Shown piece after piece: positions 10,718 to 20,943 of a stretch of DNA of 64,000 nt. The stretch is taken from assembly GCA_947184155.2 (NCBI GenBank), contig CAMXCT020001101.1, positions 295,001-359,000 of the forward strand. The letters are read 5' to 3'. Position 1 is the first letter of the stretch. Each line of letters starts with the position of its first letter. The notes under the pieces were generated by a model. That model searched no databases. It was not told the origin of the DNA and worked only from the letters and a program-made list of their open reading frames with translations. The translations under genes and the position numbers were made by a program. Source of the stretch: Cladocopium goreaui. Lineage: Eukaryota > Sar > Dinophyceae > Suessiales > Symbiodiniaceae.

Positions 10718-11255
10718 CTGGGTCAAAACATGTCAAAAAAGAGCTGGGTGCTCAACAAATGAAATCTGTGCAATAGACTGGCATAGGTGGGTTCCTGGCA
10801 GAAAAGTGGACCCATCCATCCAGCTGTCAACAAACATATGCATTAATGTTGAGCCCGGATTGATAAACCATGGTTTATTAACTAAGGGGTAGTCCCCAAA
10901 TAGTGATAATCTAATACTTAGACTGCAGTTTTAAAAAATCAAGGAATGGCATTTTCATTATTCATTATATAATGTTTATCCATTTATCCACCCATATCAA
11001 TCCCCAGAACTCTCAGCTTTACTTCCTGAGCTCGGGACGAGTGGAGGAAGCTGGTCTCCGTCATTGCCTTCGTTGCCCACCACGTCCTCCAGACATCGGG
11101 ACCCAAACCAGGACGGCTTGGGAGGACCGAACGCCACCAGGATAGATGACTTGAACATCACCCAACCATTGGGGATATATTGTACATATATATATAGAGT
11201 GTATATTATACATATTGTATATATATATATGTGGGTAAATTATGGTAAATGATAA

Positions 11256-11345
11256 CAATTCACAAACCTGAATTAAGGCCATTTGGGGATGATTCCTCTC
11301 ATCAATTATGATTCCAGTGAGGGAGAACAGTGAGGGATATTTGAA
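11256..11345. repeat. Family D motif
   Basis: CCATTTGGGGATGATTCC followed by TTCCAGTGAGGGAGAACAGT recurs at 22806-22892 and, degenerate, near 3710, 16240 and 49290. It looks like a MITE without clear terminal inverted repeats. Confidence 0.45.
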
Positions 11346-12117
11346 GGGGGATGTTCAAGATCCGCAAGTCATTGAGAACTAGTCACATGGCGAATATGGC
11401 AAAAAAGGGGGGATAGCATCAACAAGAAGCATCAAGAAACTATTTGCAAGATTTGCATCACATCTATTTACCTTTCTGTTTAAGTCCAACATCCATTTAC
11501 CTGTCTGTTTATATAAGTCCAAACATGAGGTATATTTACGTCACACGCATAGGTGCCGTGTTCTTGCTATGCCGCTAGGAGGCTTTCCCAGTTCCAAGCC
11601 TAACAAGTCACACCCTAAATGAAGGTCATAGGAAACGGCTTGCATTTCAGTGACACTGAGCGCTGTGAACCAAATTATACTACGTATATGAATTCATATA
11701 TAAAAACACACATTATGTATATATATATATACATATTGTAAGTATATATATATATACTATCTAATTAATTGCTATCAAAATTGACCATTGAAAACTGTGG
11801 TTGCTATGCTATATATAATATTACACACAGACCCCGAGGTTTGCCCAAGCCCAGAATAACGTAAATACCAGGGAATTCTGCACGACGTCAAACAACAGGA
11901 AGGATTTTATGCTCAATTCTGTTGCTAGGGTGTTAGCCAGAACATGTTGCTTCTACATATCATATAACCAGAACATGTCGCTTCTACATATCATATGGAA
12001 TTACAGCCATTAGGGTTTCTTATTGGGTTTCAAGAAGATATCAAAATCCCCCGGCCCCATGGAACAATTAAGCATACAATCATTAGGGTTTCTTTCAGGG
12101 TTTCAAGAAGATATCAA

Positions 12118-12172
12118 AATAATAATAATCATCATCATCGCCATCGTCATCGTCATCGTCATCGTCATCTTG
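12118..12172. repeat. (ATC/GTC)n microsatellite
   Basis: AATAATAATCATCATC followed by repeated CATCGT units. Confidence 0.8.
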
Positions 12173-12174
12173 GC

Positions 12175-12205
12175 TTGCCCGGACGCTCGTTGCGAGTCCG
12201 GGCAA
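12175..12205. other. Strong short hairpin
   Basis: TTGCCCGGAC and GTCCGGGCAA pair perfectly around GCTCGTTGCGA, which itself pairs CTCG with CGAG. A GC-rich stem stands out in this AT-rich region. Confidence 0.6.
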
Positions 12206-12493
12206 ACCTCAGGGTCTTGCCGTAATATATACATATACATATACATATAATATGTTATATGATATGTATATGTATACATTAATACTATTATCATTATTGT
12301 TATTATATATATTAATGATAATATATATGACTATATATACATACTATATATACATACTGTATATATATATATACACTATGTATATATATATACTATGTAT
12401 ATATATATATATATACACATACATGTATGTATATACATGTATGTATATATATATATATGCATGCATGTATGTACATGTATGTATATATACTAT

Positions 12494-12545
12494 CTATCTA
12501 TCTATCTATCTATCTATCTGTCTGTCTATCTATCTATCTATCTAA

Positions 12546-12581
<36 letters not shown>

Positions 12582-12582
12582 G

Positions 12583-12600
<18 letters not shown>
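12494..12600. repeat. (TATC)n microsatellite
   Basis: About 25 CTAT units with scattered variants, followed by a short TTTC run (12598-12616). Confidence 0.9.
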
Positions 12601-12616
<16 letters not shown>

Positions 12617-12624
12617 ATCTATCT

Positions 12625-12722
12625 ATGGATGGATGGATGGATGTATGGATGTATGGATGTATGGATGTATGGATGTATGGATGTATGTATGTATGCATGC
12701 ATGCATGTATGTATGTATATAT
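12625..12722. repeat. (GATG/TATG)n microsatellite
   Basis: GGATGGATGGATG grades into TGGATGTATGGATGTA and then TGTATGTATG. The open frames here are tandem-repeat artefacts. Confidence 0.9.
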
Positions 12723-12910
12723 GTATGTGTGTGACTTTCATATTCCTCCACGACCACGGTTAATCAACAGATTTCACCATAAATCACCATGAATCAGCAT
12801 GAATCACTATATCACTATGTATCACTACAATGGAAATCACTCTAAAACCACTATAAAATCAAGATGGTTTGAAGTTCATCCATGACCTAAACCGCTCGGC
12901 CTCTCCAACC

Positions 12911-12986
12911 TCAGCCGTGCCGCAACACCCGCGCCTCGCTCTTGGCCCCGGCCGCCTTACCTTGACCCTTGATGTTCTCAAACCAA
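12911..12986 (-). CDS. Probable terminal coding exon
   Basis: On the minus strand, after GGTTTGAG, the frame NIKGQGKAAGAKSEARVLRH runs to a stop at 12911. It is GC-rich in an AT-rich setting. Lys/Ala/Arg-rich, possibly a basic tail. No family recognised. Confidence 0.45.
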
Positions 12987-13272
12987 CCTCGGTGACAACA
13001 CGTAAAGATCATCATCCCTAGGATGAAGGATATGACAAAAAAAAACTGTTGAAACCACGAGAAGACACTAAGATTTTATGTATATATTGTGTCTTTGTTG
13101 TTGCAAATGTTGGTTGAACTGAGCCACAACCAAAAACATTGAGTCAACTGCTTGAGCCCATGGTGTCAAAGTGTGACAACGTCATATCAAATGATTTTTC
13201 GTTGATCCTCTCAACGATAAAATGGAACTGGAACATAAGATTCATATAAGGTTGTATCGTGTTGTATCAATT

Positions 13273-13402
13273 TCCCTTATAATATAATATAATGTAATGT
13301 AATGTAACATAGCATAACATAAGATAATGTAATATAATATAATATGATATAATATAATATAATATAATATAGTATGATGTAATATAATATAACATATATA
13401 TT
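13273..13402. repeat. Pentanucleotide AT-rich tandem repeat
   Basis: Repeated TAATA / TAATG units. The frames across it read only Ile/Tyr/Leu. Confidence 0.85.
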
Positions 13403-13439
13403 CATCAACTTGGTGTGTGTTTCCCGTGTAGCAGAGATG

Positions 13440-13533
13440 AACACTAAAAAACAGCTGTTGTTTCAATGCTACACCATCCAGACTCATGGAACAAGCTGGG
13501 CATTTGGACGTTTGGGAGTCCAGGACCAAAGGG
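13440..13533 (-). CDS. Possible coding exon
   Basis: A minus-strand open frame PLVLDSQTSKCPACSMSLDG and VALKQQLFF. A CxxC pair (CPAC) is visible. The splice limits are unclear. Confidence 0.35.
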
Positions 13534-13693
13534 TCATTGCCATGTAGGACGAGGTGTGCTCCTGACTTTGGCGAAAGATCCCTAGAAAGATCCCTAGGAA
13601 TGTTGGACCATTATGCCAAAGGTTTCAAGTAAACAGTACTTGGCTGACGCCATCAAAATCAGTCACTTCTGACAATATAATGATCAGCGTCAC

Positions 13694-13858
13694 TTCTGAG
13701 AACGGTTGCTACTGTGAGAGCTACAGCTGGGATTTCTGGCTCATCACCAAGACCCATCATGGAACCCATCGTCTTCAGAAGCTTTCTTTGGGATTCGACG
13801 TTAGGTTTCGGGGATTGGCATGGCCCAATGGCTGCTTGCTTGGTCAAACGGATATGGG
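13694..13858 (-). CDS. Internal coding exon
   Basis: The minus strand runs from acceptor GCTTTGTTAG to donor CTCAGAA|GTGACG, 165 bp. It reads HIRLTKQAAIGPCQSPKPNV, ESQRKLLKTMGSMMGLGDEP and EIPAVALTVATVLR. Codon choice is good throughout. No family recognised. Confidence 0.55.
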
Positions 13859-14014
13859 CTAACAAAGCCTAGTGAACAGGTTGACCAGTTCAGCCTCAAC
13901 GATTCAGCGATCGAGTTCTGGATATTTCTGGATCTGTAGTGAACTCTCCTCACCTTTTGTGCTTTATCCTTAATCAATATCTATAATCTATCCATTCTTA
14001 GATAATATGATCGG

Positions 14015-14192
14015 ATTAATATGTATAAATATACATATAATATATATATAATATAATATATATAAAATATAATATATATATATATAATATAAATATATAT
14101 ATATATTATAATATTTATATATATATAATATATAATATATTATATTATATATATAATATATAATATATAATATAATATATATATATATATTT
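14015..14192. repeat. (AT)n-rich tract
   Basis: Almost pure A/T with TATATAATATA phrases. Confidence 0.9.
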
Positions 14193-14300
14193 TCATTAGA
14201 TCCCAATTTAGAGGACAACACATTTCCAACAACCCCCCAGCCGCAACCTCTTCAGGCAGACGGGAGTTGTCTGCGGAGGCCGTCTTCTTTTTGACCTCAG

Positions 14301-14593
14301 CTGCTGAGTCGTCGAAGTTTTGTTCTGCGGGAAATGGTGAAACAGTTTGTCTCTGGTAAACTAACATAGCTATAGCAAAGGGCCCATTTATAGATGGTTT
14401 ACCGTTGTTGAAATTACCAGAGGGTACTATCAATTCTACGGATACATCTTTTGACTGGGTAAAATACAGAGAAAAACAAAAACAGCCTGAGATTTTGGAG
14501 GTCGAGTCAAAGGTCATGCTGAGTCGTCGGCCCAAAAAAAGATTTAAAAAAGTACCAGCGGTATTTGGAACACTGGAACACTGCAATGACTAG
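14301..14593 (+). CDS. Two-exon C-terminus with a family A element as intron
   Basis: Exon 14301-14355 follows the strong acceptor TTCTTTTTGACCTCAG and reads LLSRRSFVLREMVKQFVS, ending phase 1 at CTCTG|GTAAAC. The 65-bp intron 14356-14420 is a short family A copy. Exon 14421-14593 begins AG|GGT and reads EGTINSTDTSFDWVKYREKQ, then KQPEILEVESKVMLSRRPKK and on to a stop. Phases agree. The minus-strand alternative fails because its exon frames do not join. The lysine/arginine-rich end suggests a soluble, possibly nuclear protein, but no family is recognised. Confidence 0.65.
14350..14426. mobile_element. Family A element, short copy (intron)
   Basis: A 77-bp deletion derivative: left TCTCTGGTAAACTAAC, right AAATTACCAGAGGGTA. 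Serves as the intron of the gene at 14301-14593. Confidence 0.75.
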
Positions 14594-15650
14594 ACGTAAA
14601 ATATCGTAAAATAGCAACCCCCCAAAAAGATAGAACAGCTGGAAACCTGAAACATATATGGAAGAAAACATCATCTATACAATCATGGAAACACATTCCT
14701 ATTTTCCGGGTGGTTACTATAACCCTATTGCAGTTGCAGGAAAAGCGCTTTTAACAGTCATAGTCATACCTCCATTTTGTTGGGAAATCAAACCATCTGC
14801 CAAATTCGAGAGACAGTGACTCCGACTCGATCATTGGGGAGAGAAACATCTTTGAACCATCAGATCAACCAGGCTGAGCAGATCATTGGAGGAGTTTTGA
14901 TCATTGGAACAACATATTTACTGATTAACACAGGGTGGCATCCAAACATATACTGTCAGACGTTGAGAGGAGAGTTGAAACTTCGAAAAAGTATGAAACA
15001 GAATGAAAAAGACCCATTCTGCTGGGTGTTGATGGGATTTTGTTCACTCATACCTTGTCGCCCCAACCTCCCACCCCCCGAAATAAATAATAAGCCGTAC
15101 CCCGAAATAATAAGCCGTATATAAATTAGTTCGAATGGGATTGACGGAAGCCGGGTTTACAACTCTAGCTATACCTGGAAATAATTTCCCTTCCCACCCT
15201 CCTCAGAATGTCTTTCCCTAACATGAGTTTTTTTTAAATCCCGTTTGACATATTTTGAGCTAATTATTTTGAAGGGGTTGCCACATGCCAAGCTCAAATC
15301 AAGGTGCCTGACAACTCCCAACCTCACCTTCCAACCCAACTCAATCTTCCACCCTCTGCTTTCCATCTGCAGTGCCAGACCAAAAAAAAAAGTTCCAAAT
15401 AGTTTCTTCCAACACTCCAGAATGGGCGATTGGGCGATTGCTGGTCGAATTTGACCTTCCGGTGAGCCAACTCGTTTTTTTTAAGTTTGCCCAGGAAAAC
15501 AAGTTTTACAGTCGACTGAAATGAGATCCAAATCCTGCATCAGTGGTTTATAGCTTAATTATGTGGTACATGTTACAAGATATTGATGCCCACTTATCAC
15601 TTACAGTGTCCATAATCCTCAATCGAAACCTTGGCACATTCCAATGCCTG
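14594..15650. other. Stretch without a supported gene
   Basis: A 115-codon plus-strand frame (14777-15124) is open, but its codon choice is poor and no splice signals frame it. A doubled AATAATAAGCCGTA phrase lies at 15086-15120. Confidence 0.3.
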
Positions 15651-15811
15651 TTATGCACTCAGGCTGAGGACCCTGTGGGACCCTGTGGGTCCCCCGGCCA
15701 CTTTGGAGAGTTGCGACAGGTCTGGGACCTCACTCAGTCCTGCCTCCTGCAGCTCTTGCAACGCCTTGCGGGTGGGCAGCGGGAAAAACCATGTGGATGT
15801 TGCCAAAGAAC
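15651..15811 (-). CDS. C-terminal coding exon
   Basis: On the minus strand, acceptor GATGTTTGTCAG leads into a frame reading LPTRKALQELQEAGLSEVPD, LSQLSKVAGGPTGSHRVLSL and a stop at 15651. GC-rich, with Leu/Gln/Glu-rich helical character. Function unknown. Confidence 0.5.
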
Positions 15812-15978
15812 CTGACAAACATCGGGATCTATCTTGCCAACAAGGGTGGATCCTACGAAACAGCGAAAATCTTCCGAACAAACACATGTGGGTCTTTGAC
15901 GATCTTTGAAAAGCTTACTGGTTCGTTCTTGCCAAACAAACAGGATGAGCAACGAAACTGATCATGTGACTACAAGCC

Positions 15979-16146
15979 ATGCAAATTGAGCTCTGTCCAG
16001 CGGAATGGAAGTCAGCATTCCTACAGACATTCAAAAACCGTGTGCGAATGCTGCAGGATGGTGCGACTTCTGGTTGTGTCCACAAACAGGAAAACAAGGG
16101 CCCTAGTCGTTGTGTTTTCAAACACATTGGCTGGGTCAAGATTTAA
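15979..16146 (+). CDS. Probable short coding exon
   Basis: A plus-strand ATG frame of 55 codons and a stop, reading MQIELCPAEWKSAFLQTFKN, RVRMLQDGATSGCVHKQENK and GPSRCVFKHIGWVKI. The first codon lies just after ACAAG, so it may be internal. Three minus-strand frames are also open here but less protein-like. Confidence 0.5.
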   Translation: MQIELCPAEWKSAFLQTFKNRVRMLQDGATSGCVHKQENKGPSRCVFKHIGWVKI

Positions 16147-16309
16147 GAATCTGGGACCTACAATCAGATTGTTCAAGTTTATAATAAGCACCTAAAAAAT
16201 AGAAAAGTAAACAAGTCTGGGTTAATTTCCCATACTAGCTATGATTATAGTGAGGTCGCAGTGAGGTCGTTATAATTTACACAAACAAGTGATTTTTTAG
16301 GTTCGGAAT

Positions 16310-16700
16310 TCACGTTTCTATCCTTTTGGGGGTTGCTATCCATCCAACTGATTTTGGATGGGGGGGTTCGGTCCCAATGGTCACACACTTGCCATCGTTG
16401 GGCAGCGGGAAACACTCCGGCAATCAAACATGGCAATGGGAAATCCCCCATGAATGGATGTTTCAATGGGAAAATAAATGAAAATAATCTGTAAATATAT
16501 CATAATATATCTACGATGGATTTTCCCTTCCCATCTCTGATTGCCAGAGCGTGAATCCAATTCGACCCATTCACAGTGCCAAAATGTGCCAAAGGATTCG
16601 AGAGATCCTCGAGTTCTGTTGCACGAAGCATCATGTTCCCAGCCTTTGGCGATGGGATTACCATGGATTTCCCACTTGGACAGACCCAATCTTTGTATGG
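16310..16700 (-). CDS. Two-exon C-terminus with an A' element as GC-AG intron
   Basis: On the minus strand, exon 16545-16700 follows acceptor GTGCGTTGCAG and reads PYKDWVCPSGKSMVIPSPKA, GNMMLRATELEDLSNPLAHF and GTVNGSNWIHAL in phase 0. The donor is CTG|GCAATC. The intron 16415-16544 (130 bp) is the element at 16413-16553. Exon 16310-16414 begins after GCCGGAG and reads CFPLPNDGKCVTIGTEPPHP and KSVGWIATPKRIET, then stops. Both exons have good codon choice and the phases match. Function unknown. Confidence 0.65.
16413..16553. mobile_element. Family A' element, copy 2 (GC-AG intron)
   Basis: Left CACTCCGGCAATCAAACATG, right TCTGATTGCCAGAGCGTG. The outer GT of the usual TIR is GC here, in line with the GC donors known in dinoflagellates. 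Confidence 0.7.
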
Positions 16701-16925
16701 CTGCAACGCACCAATTCTGCAGATTCATGGCATTGAAGCGTCAACAATCTGTGGGTTTGGAGCCAAAGTCTGTAGGTCTGAAAAAGTGACTGTATATGCC
16801 CAAATGATTGCAAATTAATGGAATTTCACCTCGCAACTTTAGCCCATGCATCCCATGCATGAGGGATCCTTTTGTTCCAGCCAATTGCTGGATGTGGGGT
16901 CAGGTGGCGAATTGTGCCCAGCTCA

Positions 16926-18884
16926 TCACACACAGCTCAATGATATGCCATTCAAAGCTATGCTTTCAAGGTTGGTCGGAAAAGGCAGTTCAGCCGAGTC
17001 GTTGATAGGTCCTTCAAAGGTCAGATGTTGAAGACTTATTGGCCAGGTCACTTTGTCCAATCTCTGGTTGAAGCAATAACCAAAAGTCAAGCTTTGAAGA
17101 TTGCTTGGAAGAGTCACTGGCCTCAAATCTTGGTTGAATTCTCTGCCAAAGGTCAACATTTCAAGACCACTTGGCAGGGTCACTCGCTCCAAAGTCCTGT
17201 TGTAATCTGCACCAAAAGTCAAACTTTGAAGATTGCTTGGAAATGTTACACTCTTCAAGTCTTGGTTAAAATTTCTGCCAAAGGTCAAGTTCTGAAGACC
17301 ACATGGCAAGATCACTCGATCGAGACGCTGGTTGAACATCCAACCAAAAGTCAAACTCTGAAGACTGCTGGGCCAGGTCACTCCCTCCAAATCTCGATTG
17401 AAATAGCTGCCAAACAGCAAGTTTTGCAGACTGCACGGCAAGGTCACTTGATTCAAACTCCGGTCGAAGTCCTTGCCAAAGCTTAAACATCGAAGATTGC
17501 TAGGAAAGGTCACCCTCTCCAAGCTTTGGTCAAAATTATCGCTCAGAGTCAAGATTAGAAGACTGTTGGGCAAGGCTACTCGTTCCAAGTTTTCTGTAAA
17601 CATCCAACCAAAGGTCAAACTTTGAAGCTTCGCTGGAAAGGACACTTGCTCCAGGCTCTGTTCAAAACTTTCGCTCAATGTCAAGTTTCTAAGACTGTTT
17701 GGTAACGTCACGCGCTCCAGACTCTGGTTGAACATCAAACCAAAGCTCAGACTTTGAAGGTTGCTTGGAAAGGCCAGTCTCTCTAAGTCCTGGTTGAAGT
17801 TGTCACCCAAAAACAAGCCTTGAAGGGTACTTGGCAGAGTCACGCCCTCTAAACTCCGATTAAACAAGTCGCCAAATTTCAAGTTCTGCAGATTGCTTGG
17901 GAAAGTCACCACTGTCAAGTCTTGGTCAAATGTGTGTCCCAAAGTCAAGTTTTTCAACCCATTTGGCAGGATCACGCACTCTAGGCTCTGGTTGAACTCG
18001 TCACCAAATGTCAAGCTTTGAAGATGGCTTGGCAAAGTCACGCGCTCCAAGTTCTGGTTGAACTCCTTTCCAAATGTCAAGCTTTGAAGATTGCTTGGAA
18101 ATTTAACTTGCTCCAAATGTTGGTCAAAGTCCCTTCCAAAAGTCAAGTGTCGAAGACCGTCTGGTAGGTTCACGTGCTCCAAACTGCAGTTGAATCTCTC
18201 ACCAAAAGCCAAGCTTTGAAGATTATTTGGAAATTTCACCTGCTTCAAGTCTCGATCAAAATGTTTCCCAAACATCAAACTTTCAAGATTGCCTGGAAAT
18301 GTCACATGCTCCAAACTCCGGTTGAACTCATCAGAAAAACTCAAGTTCTCAAGCGTTCGTGGAAGGTAGCACAAATAATCACCATCTCGTGCTCCTTTCA
18401 AGCTCCTAACCCCTTCCAACTCGCTCTCGTCCCTTAGGTTACGGACTGACCAATAGGCCTCCATCAAATTTGTTGGAAGGCGCGTGCAGGAGAGAGTCGC
18501 CTCACGAACGATGCCTTGCTCTTGTAGACTTTGATGTGGCAGGAGTTTGGCTTCCATGTAATGCAGGGCGAACTTTGCACCCGCCTTGCACGGAAGTTGT
18601 TCCTGGAGCATTTCGGCTCAGGGACCTCCCCTCAAAAAAGAAACAGCTTCCCCACATCCCCATGTTCGGGATAAATTCACCAAAGAAAAAAACATATGAA
18701 AATACACAGAAAAACACCGTAAAGGCTCGGCAACCATCCTCTGGACCTCCCGTCCAAGGGTCGCACCGTGGACGGTCAATGTGAGCCCTTCACCAGTCAT
18801 GCACAGCACGTGAAGGTCGATGCTCGCACCGATGCTCGCACCGATGCTCGCACCCTCGTCGGCGCATGGCTGTTTTCGTTTCAT
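16926..18884 (-). CDS. Leucine-rich-repeat-like protein with ubiquitin-like N-terminus
   Basis: Reconstructed from two exons. Exon 1 (18729-18884, 52 codons) starts MKRKQPCADEG, then three GASI units from a 12-bp tandem, then DLHVLCMTGEGLTLTVHGAT. Exon 2 (16926-18602) starts EQLPCKAGAKFALHYMEAKL and continues LPHQSLQEQGIV. Together these resemble the two halves of a ubiquitin-like fold, joined in frame by an intron (18603-18728) with a GA donor and a CCAG acceptor. About 610 residues in total. From roughly residue 136 there are 20 repeats of 22 residues (QSLTFG..FNQSLE.VTLPS.L), ending NGISLSCV. Alternate units favour TFP and TLP, suggesting a 44-residue double unit. Similar proteins are abundant in Symbiodiniaceae. 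A scaffold or ligand-binding role is inference only. The alternative start at 18611 would lose the N-terminal half of the fold and is preceded by an in-frame stop. Confidence 0.85.
18845..18880. repeat. 12-bp tandem repeat in coding exon
   Basis: Three copies of GATGCTCGCACC (plus strand), encoding GASI three times near the N-terminus of the LRR-like gene. Confidence 0.85.
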
Positions 18885-19337
18885 TGGTGAACGTTAAACT
18901 ATATGATGAACTATGGCGGCTGAAAACGGGAATAGCATGGAATACCACCCTCAAGTTACGGTCGCAGGGAAAATGATGATGATTAAGCGGTGGGGCATTT
19001 TTGGGGCACCCAAGTTTCGGACGAATCAAGTATCCTAGCAGTAGCTTTATGCAGATGGACGCATGTTACCATCCACATATATCCAAATTGCTAACTTCCT
19101 CCTTGCAATCATCTAAGATCATCTAAGTACGCAGTGTATGGTAGGCCATCATCCAGGAAAGGCTCGGAACAAACCAGGAACACAGCTGGCTGATAGATCT
19201 GGAGTTGGGGACCCTTATGACCTTGCAGACATCCGCATATGGGGGTTTCCATCAATGGCGGATCCCCAAAAATAGATGGGTTATAATGGAAAATCATACT
19301 GAAATGGATGATTTAGGGGTAGTATTCGAAAATAACC

Positions 19338-19589
19338 ATGTTGGGGAATGCCCACCGGTATGTCGTACAACATGCTGGAGCCAAACAGCTATGGGCCATG
19401 CCCTACTTTGACTTCAACCATGAAGTTCTACAGATCCGACACCTTTCCTCAGGTTGATTCCAGTGGCAGCAACAACGGAACAGACCAAGGGGGATTCTTC
19501 ACTCAGCAGGGAAGAACAAAGACCAGAACATTGTGCACCTGCAACGACCCCAAGAACGACATGCCGTGGGTATCCCAGTGATAGAGTGA
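19338..19589 (+). CDS. Two-exon C-terminus
   Basis: Exon 19338-19452 reads MLGNAHRYVVQHAGAKQLWA and MPYFDFNHEVLQIRHLSS, ending phase 1 at TCAG|GTTGAT. A 57-bp intron (19453-19509) ends CAGCAG. Exon 19510-19589 continues in phase as KNKDQNIVHLQRPQERHAVG and IPVIE, then a stop. The phase match supports the plus strand over an open plus-strand frame one base away. Whether the ATG is a true start is unclear. No family recognised. Confidence 0.6.
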
Positions 19590-20161
19590 TTGGTGTCCCT
19601 CCTTTGAAAATCATGCCGTGGGTTATCACCGAAATGTTGCTGGTCAGCGAGGTGTTCTCGAAAATCACCATGATACACCACGGCTTAGATACCGCAGTTC
19701 AAACCCAATCCAAATTTGGGCAATTAAAGCTGGATCTGTCCACAGGATTGATTCAGTCAGATCCAGGTGACATGTTTTGGGCCAGTCAGCCCCTGTGGTT
19801 TTTTTGCGCGCGATCCCATCATCCCATCATCGGTTTTTGGTGTTTCTCACTCTTGCTGCTGATACCCCAAGTGCTGCTTAAGCAGTGATCCAGGTCAAAA
19901 TTGGGGACTTCAACAATTGGAAGCTCTAGTACAAAGAAGTGACCAACAGGCTTTCAAATTCTGACCCACATATGCATAGTTTGAGCTCCGAACAAACATG
20001 AGACGCTAATGTACCGTAGCTTTCTCGTAGATGTCAAACAAAACTAAGTCTTATAGAAAACCAGTTATTACATTTTATTACATCTAACAAATACCAGCCA
20101 CCCTTATAGAGATCCACCTCCATTTATGGCAAAAACATAACCAACGCATCTTTGCAAAAAG
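19590..20161. other. Stretch without a supported gene
   Basis: A piece at 19605-19685 is open on both strands and partly palindromic (ATGCCGTGGG repeats at 19560 and 19613). I could not decide whether it codes. Confidence 0.3.
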
Positions 20162-20272
20162 GCAGCGTCTGCACCTGGTGCACTTTGAGAAGGCGATCTG
20201 CTGGGAGGCGGCTCAACTGCATCCTCAGCAGCTCTCGCTACTTGCATGGGCCATGGGCAGCCGCGATTCCTG
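20162..20272 (+). CDS. Exon of a possible helical-repeat (RAP/FASTK-like) protein
   Basis: Acceptor TTTGCAAAAAG, 37 codons in phase 0, donor TCCTG|GTTAGT. It reads QRLHLVHFEKAICWEAAQLH and PQQLSLLAWAMGS. The phrase PQQLSLLAWAMG resembles the PQELSNLAWAFA helices of octotricopeptide/FASTK-like proteins that are numerous in dinoflagellates and bind organellar RNA. The assignment rests on that one helix pair. Confidence 0.6.
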
Positions 20273-20615
20273 GTTAGTGGCTTATGACCAACGAACTATC
20301 CGAATTATAATCCATTTATATACTAACCAGGAATAAGACCATTATACTAGGATTATAATCCATTTACAAAGTAGTTTACAAACTCCATTGCCCATCTGTA
20401 TAAGGTGAGTAATCCAATTTTCGGCAAACCTGGCTTCTTGGATCACCTTGGATCCATCTTTAAAATCCCAGGGGGTTTCAATCTGAATGGGCGAATGGGA
20501 CTTATACTTATAGTAAACAACCAAAAAATGAAACAGCTTGAACTTGCAGCTAATTTTGAGTGACAGTTTACCGTTCGCAATGCATTTTTTCGGGGGAGGG
20601 TCGATACTTTTATCT

Positions 20616-20632
20616 CTGGTTGGTGGTTTCTA
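20616..20632. mobile_element. Family B end fragment
   Basis: CTGGTTGGTGGTTTC with no matching right end nearby. Confidence 0.45.
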
Positions 20633-20943
20633 TGTAGATACTCGTGAGGACCATGATTCCAAAGATATTGGACATGCACAAAATGGTGGAAAGCCGTCCG
20701 AATGCAAGAGTTGAACATAGTATCTAAACATAGTATTTTGCACATCATGTGTATACATGTATGATATTATATGATATACGTGTGTATATATATATATATT
20801 ATTCATTTATTTATTTAATTATTTATCTATTTAATGTTCTATTCATGTACTTATTTGTCTATTTATTTATCTATTTATTCATTGTATGGTCACATAAAAT
20901 TTAAGTGGCACATAGTAACCCCAGTGGAGAATGTATACAATGA

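Larger units (their letters stand above)
11000..12900. other. AT-rich, microsatellite-rich region
   Basis: Holds a family D motif at 11256-11345, long (AT)n and (TATATA) runs at 11700-11760 and 12220-12480, and the tracts listed separately. A GC-rich piece at 11035-11145 is open in more than one frame (for example EWRKLVSVIAFVAHHVLQTS) and may be an exon, but I could not choose the frame. Confidence 0.4.

Noticed and set aside
12252..12792. Ile/Tyr/Leu- and Met/Tyr/Cys-rich plus-strand frames
   Set aside because: They are produced by TATA, TATC and GATG microsatellites.
13988..14586. 148-codon minus-strand frame through the AT tract and the family A copy at 14350
   Set aside because: Parts look protein-like (SADNSRLPEEVAAGG), but its exons cannot be joined in phase and an in-frame stop precedes the donor in the required frame; the plus-strand gene explains the region better.
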